Shown here piece after piece: positions 32,852 through 40,895 of a stretch of 40,895 nucleotides of DNA. The stretch's first letter is position 1, and the number at the start of each line of letters is the position of its first letter. The position numbers and the translations under genes were made by a program. This DNA is from CAYONM01 sp964405325. GTDB taxonomy: Bacteria; Planctomycetota; UBA11346. The stretch spans positions 1-40,895 of the forward strand of contig CAYONM010000008.1 in the NCBI GenBank assembly GCA_964405325.1. Direction: 5' to 3'. The notes under the pieces are model-generated. The model did no database searches and was not told the DNA's origin. It worked only from the letters and a program-made list of their open reading frames with translations.

Positions 32852-33727
32852 ATGCAGCACATGCCCGATCTGATCTGCGACAGCCTGCCCGACTACCAGC
32901 TGCTGGATAGCGGCCAGGGAGAGAAACTGGAACGTATCGCCGGGGTGCTGGTGCAGCGCCCCTGCTCGCAGGCCATCTGGCCGAAGTGCTTGCCGGCAAA
33001 GCGCTGGAAACAGGCCAACAGTGTCTGTCGTCGTAGCGATGATGGCGGCGGCTCCTGGCAGCATCACGCCGGTGAGCCGAAAAAATTCAGTTTCCAGTGG
33101 CAGGGCCGTCTACCGCAGGCGCTGCGTTTGCAGCTGCGCTTCACCAGCTTCGGGCATTGCGGGGTGTTTGTGGAGCACAGTTCGTTGTGGCAGTATGTGT
33201 TGGACCGTGGGCCGCGTCGTTTCCTGAACCTCTTCGGTTATACCGGCGCTGCCTCGCTGGCCGTGGCTGGCGCGGGGGCCGAGGTCTTCCATGTCGACAG
33301 TGCTAAGGGGGTGCTGGACTGGGGTAAAGAAAGCCAGGCATTGAATGCATGGTTGCCGGGTTCGGTTCGTTGGATCCACGACGATGCTCGTGCCAGCCTG
33401 GCGTTTTCGAAGAAGCGTGGTTTCCAGTACGACGTGGTGTTGATGGACCCGCCCAGTTGGGGGCACGGCAAGACCAGCAAAGAGGTTTGGGAATTCGATC
33501 GAGATTGTCTGGGCCTGGTACAGGACGGCGCCGCGGTGCTGGCGCCGGGTGGGGCCTTGGTCTTTAGCTGCCATACTCCCGGCGTACAAGTGCAGGCGGT
33601 GGTCAACGTGCTGCGGGCCTGTGGTCTGGTGGTGTCCGACGCTGGCGAACTTGGTGTCCGCCATCACGAGGACGAGCGGGTCCTGCCGGCCGGATTGTAC
33701 GCGGTGGGGGAGCGGAGAGCCTCCTGA
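32852..33727 (+). CDS. Class I SAM-dependent rRNA methyltransferase (RlmI/RlmK-like core)
   Basis: The protein has 291 residues from ATG 32852; ATG 32861 and TTG 32795 are other options, none with a strong ribosome-binding site. A beta-rich N-terminal part (FSFQWQGRLPQALRLQLRFT) leads to the SAM-binding core: RFLNLFGYTGAASLAVAGAG (motif I), VFHVDSAKGVLDWGKESQAL, DDARASLAF, and YDVVLMDPPSWGHG, the DPP motif of RNA and protein methyltransferases of the RlmI/RlmK group. LVFSCHTPG holds a Cys where m5C enzymes of this group have one. The PUA domain usual in RlmI is not visible. Target base and RNA are not determinable. It ends tail to tail with the POTRA gene, 9 bases apart. Confidence 0.85.
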   Translation: MQHMPDLICDSLPDYQLLDSGQGEKLERIAGVLVQRPCSQAIWPKCLPAKRWKQANSVCRRSDDGGGSWQHHAGEPKKFSFQWQGRLPQALRLQLRFTSFGHCGVFVEHSSLWQYVLDRGPRRFLNLFGYTGAASLAVAGAGAEVFHVDSAKGVLDWGKESQALNAWLPGSVRWIHDDARASLAFSKKRGFQYDVVLMDPPSWGHGKTSKEVWEFDRDCLGLVQDGAAVLAPGGALVFSCHTPGVQVQAVVNVLRACGLVVSDAGELGVRHHEDERVLPAGLYAVGERRAS

Positions 33728-33736
33728 ATTGATGGT

Positions 33737-35923
33737 TTATGGTTCAGCCATCAGCTCCACCATTGGCATGCCGAATAGTTGCCAGGCAATTTCCCACCAA
33801 CCATCTTTCGGCAGCGTGCCGGTTTCCTGATAGGACTGCTGCATGGCTTTGATTTGGCTGCGGACCAACTCGCGTCTGAATTCGTCATCGATCACGTCGG
33901 CCAAGTCGGCGATGCCGTCCAGACTCAGCAGGATCTCGCCAGCGCGCAGCCAACGTTCCGGGTGATGTCTGGTCAGGTCGGTCCATTCTGCACGGAAGGC
34001 TTTGGCGTTGCGGACGGTGGTCAGTCGTTCGGCGAAGAGTTCGCCAAGGTTGGCATCGAGAAATGGCAACAGGCTTGCCAGGGTTGCGGTGCCGATGGGG
34101 CCGCAGGCGGGATCGTTGTACAAGCGGCGCAGTTCGTCACTCAGGCCCTCGTTGCGTCCGGCGAGCAGGCGATAACCGTTTCGCAAGACCGTCGGCAGCC
34201 AGTGCTCGACTGGCAGTACATCGGTACTGAGCAGATGCAGGGATGGTAACAAGGCCTGCGCCATCTGCAGGATCTGCATGGCTTGGCCACTGCTGCTGGG
34301 GGTGGGGATACTGAAAGTCGATTCGTCCGTTTCGGCAGGCGCTGCGGCGAAATCCTGCGCTAGCAACTGCCAGGCCTGTTTGGCGATGCTGGCCAGGACG
34401 GCATTGGTTGCTGGCGGCAATTGTTGCGCCCCCATGCTGGTCCAGATCTGCCGGCCGGCTTCGCCCAGGCTGGCCACGAAGCCCAGGCCCGAGACGCGCT
34501 GATTGGCCGCTGGCAGCGGTGGCAGCTCCGTGTCACTCATGCGTAGCTGGAAACGAAGCGGTGGCTGATTCGCCTCCAGGCGGGTAAGCAGGCCATCGGC
34601 GCAATGGATCTCCAGGCCCTCGCGGCGCAGAATGTGTTGCTGGTCGCCTTGTTCGTATTCCAGGCCTTCGATGAAATCGGTGTAGAGCAGGGCGGCGGCT
34701 TCGATGACCAGATCCAGGGTCAGGGGGGCATCGTGTTCATCAGCAAGGACTGCGGCAGCGGTCAGATTGAGGGTGCGGTTCTGTTCGCCTTCGGCGGTGC
34801 TCAACAGCTGTACGCCGACGATGCTGCGCATCGGGACCGCCGCCTGGACCTGTTTATTGGCCAAGCGGAGGGCGGCCTGGCCATCGCGCAGCAGCAGCTG
34901 CCAGGACTGATCGTGGTAAGCGATCGTCAGCAGCATGCCCTGCTCCGGTTTGATCTGCCAGCGCAGCGTGGCGCCTTGCCATTCCAGTTCTGCCAGCAGG
35001 CCGCGGCCGTCCTGCAGATCCTGCAAGAGCTGTTGCCGTAGTTGCAGCAACCGGGCTCGCACCGGGTCCAGGGCTTCGCCCAGCTGGGGCAGGTCCGGGT
35101 GCTCCAGCAATTCGACACGGAGCACCCAGGGTGCTTCGGTGGGCAGGATGACCCGGACATGGCGGAAGCAGCCGCTGTCGCGAAGTGCCGTGGCGGTGTT
35201 GCGGGCCAGTTTGGCGGTCAGAGGCACGCCGACGCCTAGCTCCAGATAGGTCAGGATCTGCTCGCGGCTGTGTCGCTGCAGGCCGTCGATATGGATCTCC
35301 TCCAGGGTCTGGACCGGTCCGGCCTCGATGCGCAGCTGCAGGTCGGCCAAGCCGGCATCGTCGCGTCGGATCAGTTCGCAGCTGACCGTTGCTTGCAGAT
35401 GCCCGAGTTGCCGCAGGGCCCACAAGGCACGATTTTCACAGTTTTGCAGGCCACCTTGGTGAAAGGGGGCGTCGCGGTCGCGGTTCCAGACCGGGTCTTC
35501 CAGGTTCTGGGCCGCGGCCTGGGGCTGGCCGTCTTCGTCCCGATAGGGCAGTAGCAGGGCGTCACGCAGCAGTGACGTGAGCGCCTCGGGCAGCGGTTCC
35601 GGCAGCAGCACGTCGCCGCAGCGCAGCAGCGGCCCCTCCTTGATGACCAGGCCGGCTTCCGGTTCCACCGTGATCTGCACATCCGGGTGGCCGTGACTGC
35701 GGTAACCGCGCTGCAGGGCCGCAGCCATGGCGGCCTGCAGCACGGCCGGCTTGGTGCCGGGGACGCTGGCCAGCAGGAGGCCGCCATTGCCCAGGGCTGC
35801 ACGGCGCAGCTGCTGGGTGGGAAATCGCTGGTTGCCGCTGATCGGCAGATCGTGCAGCTGTTGCAGGCCATCGACCGCCAGCAGGGGACTGGCCAACGCG
35901 AGGATGAGGAGGAGGAGTCGCAT
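33737..35923 (-). CDS. Periplasmic POTRA-domain protein without a beta-barrel
   Basis: The protein has 728 residues. ATG 35923 gives a signal peptide (MRLLLLILALASPLLAVDG); a TTG at 35956 overlaps the GH116 stop. POTRA-like units are visible: LPISGNQRFPTQQLRRAAL near residue 26, VQITVEPEAGLVIKEGPLL near 85, and EIHIDGLQRHSREQILTYLE at about 206. The last has the typical G-x-x-R pattern of BamA/TamA-type POTRA domains, with ATALRDSGCFRHVRVIL after it. Beyond about 480 the protein is mainly helical and ends in helices (WWEIAWQLFGMPMVELMAEP) rather than in a 16-strand barrel with an aromatic C-terminus. It begins 29 bases after the GH116 gene and is probably co-transcribed. A scaffold role at the outer membrane is inferred; the family is not named. 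Confidence 0.85.
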   Translation of the reverse strand: MRLLLLILALASPLLAVDGLQQLHDLPISGNQRFPTQQLRRAALGNGGLLLASVPGTKPAVLQAAMAAALQRGYRSHGHPDVQITVEPEAGLVIKEGPLLRCGDVLLPEPLPEALTSLLRDALLLPYRDEDGQPQAAAQNLEDPVWNRDRDAPFHQGGLQNCENRALWALRQLGHLQATVSCELIRRDDAGLADLQLRIEAGPVQTLEEIHIDGLQRHSREQILTYLELGVGVPLTAKLARNTATALRDSGCFRHVRVILPTEAPWVLRVELLEHPDLPQLGEALDPVRARLLQLRQQLLQDLQDGRGLLAELEWQGATLRWQIKPEQGMLLTIAYHDQSWQLLLRDGQAALRLANKQVQAAVPMRSIVGVQLLSTAEGEQNRTLNLTAAAVLADEHDAPLTLDLVIEAAALLYTDFIEGLEYEQGDQQHILRREGLEIHCADGLLTRLEANQPPLRFQLRMSDTELPPLPAANQRVSGLGFVASLGEAGRQIWTSMGAQQLPPATNAVLASIAKQAWQLLAQDFAAAPAETDESTFSIPTPSSSGQAMQILQMAQALLPSLHLLSTDVLPVEHWLPTVLRNGYRLLAGRNEGLSDELRRLYNDPACGPIGTATLASLLPFLDANLGELFAERLTTVRNAKAFRAEWTDLTRHHPERWLRAGEILLSLDGIADLADVIDDEFRRELVRSQIKAMQQSYQETGTLPKDGWWEIAWQLFGMPMVELMAEP

Positions 35924-35952
35924 ACGGCGATTTAGGCCACCGACGCTCCCGG

Positions 35953-38577
35953 TCAATCCGCCAGCAGATGCACGGTGATCGTGAGATCTTCCGTTTTCAA
36001 CACGGTCGGTGTCAGGAACGTGATCACCAAGTCATTGCCCTGCTGATCCCAACTGATCGCGTCATCGTCCCGTTCCACGCGTTCGACCGTGCCGGTCACT
36101 TGCAGCCGTAGGCGCTGCAGCTCGAGTTGGCCCTTGGCGATGTGCAGGCGATTGCGCTGCCACGTGGCGTGGCGTTGCTGTTCGATGATCCCGTAGGCGC
36201 CCGGCAGCAGCAGGGGGCTGCGGTGCTGCGCGGGAGCGTGTTGCGGTGCGATGGCGAGTTCGGCAATAGTGTTGTCGTAATGCAGGCCTTGCAGGGCGTG
36301 CAGGCAGGCCCAGATGACGTGCGCGCGGAAATAGTGTTCACCGCATTCGATGTGGCTGTTCACCTGACCGAAGGCGACATGACGATCGTGCACATCGCGC
36401 AGTACCGCCAAGCCTTCCTCTATCAGACCCTCCGACAGCATGGTGGCGGCGACGTAGTATTCGGTGCCGGTCCAGGGGGTGGGCCACTGGCCGGCATGTT
36501 GTTCGTCTGAGCCGTCGCGTGAATAGCGGGCGAAATAGGTCCAGTCCTCGCGGCCATCGGGGTCGGCGCCGTTGACCAGGCCGCTTTCGCGGCCGAGGTT
36601 GGCCTCCAGCACCTGGCGTAGGCTTGAGCGAGTGCGCTCGGGATCGTGCACCGGCCCCAAATCCAGCAGTCGCGGATACAATTGGCCGCTGACCTGGTCG
36701 GCCAGCACACCGGTATCGCGGCTGTTTTTCAGCTCGTCCCAGGCCAGGTCGTAGCTGCGGCCGTTCCACAGCAGCCGTTCCAGGCTGTCGGTGGCGCGTT
36801 GCCGCTGTTGGCGGAAGGTTTTGGCGCTGGCCGGCTCCTGCAGGAGGTCGGCCAGGGCCTCGCCAGCGCGTAGCTCTGCCAGCCACATGCTGATCCGGTA
36901 ACAGTTTTTGCGTGGCAGAAACCAGTGGTCATAGGTCTGGAAATCAACGGCACCATCGGGCAGACCATCGTCGTCCAGGTCGGCGGCGATGCCGCGTTCG
37001 ATGCCGGCTTTCACCTGTGGCCACCAGGCCTGCAGCAGTTCGCTGTCATTGGTCCAACGGTAGTCCCGCAGCAGCATCAGCGCACCACCCTCCAGCCAGA
37101 GCTGGGTTGGGCTGAAGTCCTCCGCCTGGTAGCCGCAGTGCTGATAGCGCTGGGCGAACCAGCCGCCGAACGCACCTTTTTTGCTCTGCGTACGGTTTTT
37201 CCGTTCCTCGATCCGTTCAGCCAGCAGCCCCACCGCTTGTTTGCTGTTGGCCAGGCGCCGGCTCATACGGCGGTACAGCTCTGGGAAGAAAATGAGTGGT
37301 TGGAATGACGACCAGTGGGTGCGGTCGGCCAGAATCACCTGACAGCAGCCCTTGCCTTCCCACTGGCCGAAGTCGTCGTTTTCACCCCACCAGCTGGCCT
37401 CCGGCAGGCTGGTCAGCTGCGCGCAGCAGTCTTCCAGCAGCCAGTCCGGCAGGCTGCTGTCATCGAACAAGGCATGGAAGCGTCTGGTTTGTTGTTCGTG
37501 TTCGGTTTGGTGTTGGAGGCCGTGCACTGCCACCGCCGCGGCATCGGCGAAACGGGACTGGTAGTGGTGGCCGATGCCATAGTCGGGATTTTTGAAATAA
37601 TGATGATGAGGGAAATGCCAAGCGAAGCCGAAGCGGATCAGACGTTCCTCACCTGGTGCCAGGCTGACGGTGCTGGCCAGGCTGGCCCGCCAGGGTCGCA
37701 GCTGGGCGATGCGGGGATTGGTGCAGCAGCCAGCGATGCCGGCGGCCGGCGCTTGCACGTGTCGGCTCCAGGTGTGCTCGGCGCTGGACAATACCGCATC
37801 GTGACGCAGGGCGTGGACGAATTGCTGATAGGCTGGCGTGTCGGCGTTGTCGAAGCCCGCCAGGCCGCGGCCATCGGTCCAGGCCAGCAGGTGACTGGCG
37901 TCAGGATCGGAGCAGAACAGCGCCATGCTGCCGGTGCTGGCGGCTTTTGGCTGCAGGTCTTCGGCCGACATGACAATCAGCCTGCCATGGTCACTATGCT
38001 GCAATTCGTGTTTGAGATGGACTGCGCCTTGGTCCCAGCCGCAGCAATTGCGCAGACTCCAGGCCAGGCTCAGGGTGCCGGTACGGGTGCCGGTATTGCG
38101 GACCCGGTAGCAAAACCAGGCCAGCGGCAGGCCCGAGGTGGCTTCATCACCGGGTACGAAGGGCGTGAAGGCCTCCAGCTGGATGTCCAAGGGCAGGGCC
38201 GGATCGTCGAAGGACTGTTCGGCGATGGGATAGCGGCCACCGGAGCGGATGCGGGCGATGGGTCGGCTGTAGGCTTGGGTGTAGCTGGCGCCATAGCGAT
38301 GGCTTTCCGAGGCGGCCGAATCCTGACCATCGCCGTGCACCAGCCAGCGAATCAGGCCGGGGCCGTCGTCGTCTCGCCAGGCCAGGCAGCAGGCGGCGTC
38401 TTCGGGTAACATGCGTGGCTGTTTGTTGTCTTTGTCTCCGGCCCACAGGCCGTTGTTGAACAGTTCCCAGTCTTTCAGACGGCCATCGGTGCACAGCTCC
38501 ACCGAACCGGTGCCGATGCCACCCAATGGGTGGCCGACGGTTTGGGGACGTTCGTGGCTGTAGCGGGTACCTCGCAT
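35953..38577 (-). CDS. GH116-family glycosidase (GBA2-like beta-glucosidase family)
   Basis: The protein has 874 residues. AAAGGAG lies 6 bases before ATG 38577. The N-terminal GBA2-type beta-sandwich starts at once with VGHPLGGIGTGSVELCTDGR and LKDWELFNNG. The catalytic (alpha/alpha)6 domain starts near 370. Candidates for the catalytic pair by comparison with characterised GH116 enzymes are E407 (FGQWEGKGCC, nucleophile place) and D550 (VDFQTYDHW, acid/base place), 143 residues apart. AADLDDDGLPDG, ISMWLAELRAGEALADLL and NGADPDGREDWTYFARYSRD are further family features. GH116 members cleave beta-glucosides, beta-xylosides or N-acetylglucosaminides; the substrate is not predictable here. There is no signal peptide, so it acts in the cytoplasm. 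A decayed AraC-type regulator lies upstream on the other strand. Confidence 0.93.
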   Translation of the reverse strand: MRGTRYSHERPQTVGHPLGGIGTGSVELCTDGRLKDWELFNNGLWAGDKDNKQPRMLPEDAACCLAWRDDDGPGLIRWLVHGDGQDSAASESHRYGASYTQAYSRPIARIRSGGRYPIAEQSFDDPALPLDIQLEAFTPFVPGDEATSGLPLAWFCYRVRNTGTRTGTLSLAWSLRNCCGWDQGAVHLKHELQHSDHGRLIVMSAEDLQPKAASTGSMALFCSDPDASHLLAWTDGRGLAGFDNADTPAYQQFVHALRHDAVLSSAEHTWSRHVQAPAAGIAGCCTNPRIAQLRPWRASLASTVSLAPGEERLIRFGFAWHFPHHHYFKNPDYGIGHHYQSRFADAAAVAVHGLQHQTEHEQQTRRFHALFDDSSLPDWLLEDCCAQLTSLPEASWWGENDDFGQWEGKGCCQVILADRTHWSSFQPLIFFPELYRRMSRRLANSKQAVGLLAERIEERKNRTQSKKGAFGGWFAQRYQHCGYQAEDFSPTQLWLEGGALMLLRDYRWTNDSELLQAWWPQVKAGIERGIAADLDDDGLPDGAVDFQTYDHWFLPRKNCYRISMWLAELRAGEALADLLQEPASAKTFRQQRQRATDSLERLLWNGRSYDLAWDELKNSRDTGVLADQVSGQLYPRLLDLGPVHDPERTRSSLRQVLEANLGRESGLVNGADPDGREDWTYFARYSRDGSDEQHAGQWPTPWTGTEYYVAATMLSEGLIEEGLAVLRDVHDRHVAFGQVNSHIECGEHYFRAHVIWACLHALQGLHYDNTIAELAIAPQHAPAQHRSPLLLPGAYGIIEQQRHATWQRNRLHIAKGQLELQRLRLQVTGTVERVERDDDAISWDQQGNDLVITFLTPTVLKTEDLTITVHLLAD

Positions 38578-38697
38578 GCGGTGCTCCTTTGGCGTGACAG
38601 TCTGCTACTCGGATGGTTGGCGGCCATAGACAAAAAATCACCGGCATGTGCGTATTGGTATTGCTCTGAGGTTTCAGAGACCGATTCTTCTGCTTAT

Positions 38698-38922
38698 GGT
38701 CTGGCCGTTGCCGAGTCGTTTTCGCCGGGATCGTTACGCCCACAGCGGGCGTATCTTTGACGGAAGCTGGTTGGATCTGTTGGTCGGCTTTTGGCGGCAG
38801 GTGAGTCCATGACCGCTATCGCTGAGAGCTTGGGCTACTGTGATGCCTTCCAATTCAGCAAGCAGTTCCGTAGTCGGATCGGGTGCAGTCCGTCGCAGTG
38901 GCGAGCCAGCCAGCAACTGTGA
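38698..38922 (+). pseudogene. Remnant of an AraC-type transcription regulator (C-terminal DNA-binding half)
   Basis: From about 38782 the frame reads GRLLAAGESMTAIAESLGY, then CDAFQFSKQFRSRIGCSPSQ and WRASQQL before a stop at 38920-38922. This is the second helix-turn-helix and closing motif of AraC proteins (compare GxxSIxEIAxxLGYxDxxxFSRxFRxxxGxSPxxWR). The same frame carries a TGA at 38758-38760, and the first helix-turn-helix and sensor domain are missing. A different frame from 38697 reads plausible linker sequence (IFDGSWLDLLVGFWRQ), which suggests a frameshift and deletion. It lies upstream of the GH116 gene, which it may once have controlled, and ends 4 bases before the kinase stop. 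Confidence 0.65.
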
Positions 38923-38926
38923 GTAT

Positions 38927-40537
38927 TCAGCGAAGGCTCAGCACGCCCTGCCACATGCCCAGTTCGAGTTGCCAGAGCAATTGGGAGAAGCGCCGAGCGA
39001 CCTTCCGGTTCTGTTGCCAGTTGTAGCGTTTGATGTACTGAAGCGCTTCTTCGATGTTGGCCTGTTGTTCTGATGGCGCTTCCTGTTGCCAGGCTTGCCC
39101 CAGTTCCACGGCCAGATGCCAGTCCTCCTGATAGATGGCGAACAGGCAGCGATGCGCCAGAACCCGAGCATCCTTCGGGGCGATACCGGTGGCGAGATCC
39201 AGGTAATGCGTGACTTGGTCGAAGTTTCGGTAACGGAGTGCCTGTTCGATGGTCAGCAAAGCTGCCGGGAGCAGGGCTTTTTGCCGCTGCTGCTCGGCGC
39301 TCAGGCGATCTTCCAGGTGGCGCAGGTCGGTCTCGGCTCGTTGGCGCTCGTGGGCCATGGTGGTATGCGAGACGAACAGCGCCGTTGCGGCCATCAGCAG
39401 CAAGGTACACAGCAGCACCGTACCCAGTGGATTGCGCCGCATCAGTTTCCGCATCGCCTGCCAGCCGTTGTCTTCGGCAGCGCTGACAGGACGGTGGGCG
39501 AGAAAGGCTTCCAGGTCCAGGCGAAGTTCATTCACGTTCTGGTAGCGATCGCGTGGCTGTAGGGAGAGGGCTTTCATGGCAATGGCCGACAACTCCCGTG
39601 GAACCTCCCGGCCAGGGGGGGCGCGTCGTTCTGGTAGTTTGATGTCGCCGTGTTTGACGTTATCGAGGATCTCGGTGACGGTACTACCGCGGACTGGTGC
39701 GCTGAGCGCCAGAATATCAAAGAGGACACCGCCAAGCGCGTAGACATCCGAGCGGGCGTCGGTGGCCTGGACTCGGCCTCGTGCCTGTTCTGGCGACATG
39801 TATTTGGGGGTGCCGATCACCGCACCATCGCGGGTTTCGGCCATCTTGTGGCGAATGTCGCGTTTGCTCTCCTCCGATGGCGGCGTTTGCTTGCGCTGGG
39901 CGATGATGCGGTGGATTGGTGCCATGATATGGCGGGTGTCGACATTCTGATGCACGCCGACCTTGGCCAGGCCCCAGTCCATCACCAGTACCTCGCCGAA
40001 ATCGCCCAACATGATGTTGGCGGGCTTGATATCGCGATGGATCACACCTTTGGAATGCGCGAAGCTGACCGCATGGCAGACGCTGATCAGGGCAGCGACC
40101 AGTCGTGGTAGTGGCCAAGCGCGAAGGATGCCGCGTTTTTTGCGGTACAACTCCTCCAGAACTTCGTCCAGGGTAATGCCACGGATCAGTTTCATGGCAA
40201 AGACCGGGTTGCCATGGGTGTCGGTGCCCAGGCTGTGGATGGGGACGATGCCGGGATGTTCGAGTTTGCCGGTGATTTGCGCTTCTGCCAGAAAGCGCAT
40301 GCGTTGTTCGGGGGTGCTGTTCTGCTTCAGCATCACTTTGATGGCGAGATCGCGCTCCAGATCGCGATCAAAAGCCCGGATGATAGCGCCCATGTTGCCA
40401 CGGGCGATCTCACCACGGTTGACGTAGCTGCAGTCAATGGCAAAGGCCCGCAACGACGTTGTGGAGCTGCTCACTTGGCCTTTGTCGACCGGGAGGTCGT
40501 CGTCGGTCTCTTTCTCGAAGATGCTGCTCAGCGTCAT
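38927..40537 (-). CDS. Membrane-anchored Hanks-type Ser/Thr protein kinase
   Basis: The protein has 536 residues from ATG 40537; a TTG at 40564 is in frame. The kinase domain spans about 40-335: glycine loop RGEIARGNMG, K67 in LAIKVML, E85, catalytic loop HRDIKPANIML (D169, K171, N174), DWG instead of DFG (VMDWGLAK, D187), and YMSPEQARG. An insertion of about 45 residues rich in His, Arg and Lys follows the DWG. A membrane segment lies at about 371-390 (GTVLLCTLLLMAATALFVSH), with a C-terminal helical, TPR-like domain on the outside (LLTIEQALRYRNFDQVTHYL). The DWG form and MDWGLAK are common in PVC bacteria. No phosphatase or obvious substrate is adjacent. The outer domain probably senses an envelope signal. 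Confidence 0.95.
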   Translation of the reverse strand: MTLSSIFEKETDDDLPVDKGQVSSSTTSLRAFAIDCSYVNRGEIARGNMGAIIRAFDRDLERDLAIKVMLKQNSTPEQRMRFLAEAQITGKLEHPGIVPIHSLGTDTHGNPVFAMKLIRGITLDEVLEELYRKKRGILRAWPLPRLVAALISVCHAVSFAHSKGVIHRDIKPANIMLGDFGEVLVMDWGLAKVGVHQNVDTRHIMAPIHRIIAQRKQTPPSEESKRDIRHKMAETRDGAVIGTPKYMSPEQARGRVQATDARSDVYALGGVLFDILALSAPVRGSTVTEILDNVKHGDIKLPERRAPPGREVPRELSAIAMKALSLQPRDRYQNVNELRLDLEAFLAHRPVSAAEDNGWQAMRKLMRRNPLGTVLLCTLLLMAATALFVSHTTMAHERQRAETDLRHLEDRLSAEQQRQKALLPAALLTIEQALRYRNFDQVTHYLDLATGIAPKDARVLAHRCLFAIYQEDWHLAVELGQAWQQEAPSEQQANIEEALQYIKRYNWQQNRKVARRFSQLLWQLELGMWQGVLSLR

Positions 40538-40613
40538 GGTCGATCCAACAGTCGCACTATGCAAATCCGATGGCTGCTGACAACCGCATGTCCGGTCCGT
40601 TTCAGGAGCGGGA

Positions 40614-40895
40614 CATGCATGAGGCTTCCCTCAGAGGTCGAATTCGGGTGGAACCAGGCGAAGCGAGCGAGCGCGTCCAAGCGCGAGACCGGCCGACCGA
40701 GGGATGGTTTTTCGGCATAAAAATGGCGCGTAGCGCCGCCGAAAAACGCTCGCGCAGCGAGCGAATCCCGACCGAGGCCGTGGGGGTGTGCGACGGATGT
40801 CGCGAGGGGGCAGCGCCCCCTCTGAGGGAAGCGTCATGCATGACGCGTCCCTCAGAGATTGAATTTGGTTTGGCCCAGGCGAGCGCGTCCAAGCG
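40614..40895. repeat. Tandem GC-rich repeat at the right edge
   Basis: The stretch 40614-40683 recurs at 40835-40895 with changes and small gaps: both read CATGCATGA, then TCCCTCAGAG, GAATT, CCAGGCGA and GCGCGTCCAAGCG. The offset is about 221 bases and the second copy runs to the window edge. Between them are several hairpins: TTTTTCGGC/GCCGAAAAA, CGCTCG/CGAGCG and GGGGGC/GCCCCC. Minus-strand open frames through it look repetitive (LDALAWAKPNSISEGR) and are not credited as genes. Confidence 0.65.
40820..40857. repeat. 38-bp near-perfect palindrome
   Basis: CTCTGAGGGA (40820-40829) pairs with TCCCTCAGAG (40848-40857), and the centre GCGTCATGCATGACGC (40831-40846) is itself a perfect palindrome; only the A/G at 40830/40847 mismatch. 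It marks the start of the second tandem repeat copy. Confidence 0.8.

Noticed and set aside
40602..40892. 96-codon minus-strand open frame at the right edge
   Set aside because: It follows the tandem repeat; low-complexity product, repeated motif only.
1..40895. tRNA genes, rRNA genes and CRISPR arrays
   Set aside because: Looked for by eye on both strands; no convincing T-loop, rRNA or regularly spaced repeat pattern seen. A covariance-model scan would decide for tRNAs.

Overview
This GC-rich window reads as the chromosome of a Gram-negative, PVC-like bacterium (Planctomycetota, Lentisphaerota or a relative). The pointers are three prenyltransferase/squalene-oxidase-repeat (alpha/alpha toroid) proteins, a Hanks-type kinase with the MDWGLAK version of the DFG motif, a MoxR ATPase beside a giant DUF4175-like membrane protein, and a GH116 enzyme, together with an outer-membrane porin and a POTRA protein. 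The placement is inference; no rRNA, tRNA or CRISPR was recognised. Most genes are on the minus strand, and many have clear Shine-Dalgarno sequences.

Layout. 1-2.8 kb: two tandem paralogues with a TonB-like N-terminal anchor and an alpha/alpha-toroid domain; the first runs off the left edge. 3-8 kb: an HtrA protease, RmuC, and a soluble chemoreceptor directly behind a diiron metallo-beta-lactamase-fold protein resembling the oxygen sensor ODP. 8.1-16.1 kb: phosphate acquisition, with a porin carrying a possible PHO box and pstS-pstC-pstA-pstB; PstC and PstA have large extra periplasmic domains, and a terminator lies between pstS and pstC. 16.3-18.5 kb: an orphan receiver gene behind a sigma-54 promoter with upstream dyads, next to an NtrC-type activator. 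18.5-25.4 kb: type 2 ileS, a secreted SGNH-like protein, a LysM lipoprotein, rdgB and serS. 25.4-25.9 kb: noncoding repeat remnants with a 132-bp inverted-repeat insertion. 25.9-26.5 kb: lexA with a strong palindromic operator. 26.6-32.3 kb: moxR divergent from a DUF4175-like gene that is coupled to a third toroid gene. 32.3-40.9 kb: a repeat element, a decayed LacI-type fragment, an rRNA methyltransferase, a barrel-less POTRA protein, a GH116 glycosidase, an AraC-type remnant, a Ser/Thr kinase and a tandem repeat at the right edge.

How the parts work together. The porin and Pst genes form one phosphate uptake route from outer membrane to cytoplasm. The ODP-like protein and the chemoreceptor look like a sensor pair. 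The NtrC-type activator, the dyads and the sigma-54 promoter form a self-contained circuit driving a one-domain receiver. The toroid, MoxR and DUF4175-like genes are the best candidate for an undescribed envelope system. GH116 and the POTRA gene may be co-transcribed, and the decayed regulator fragments suggest local control was lost.
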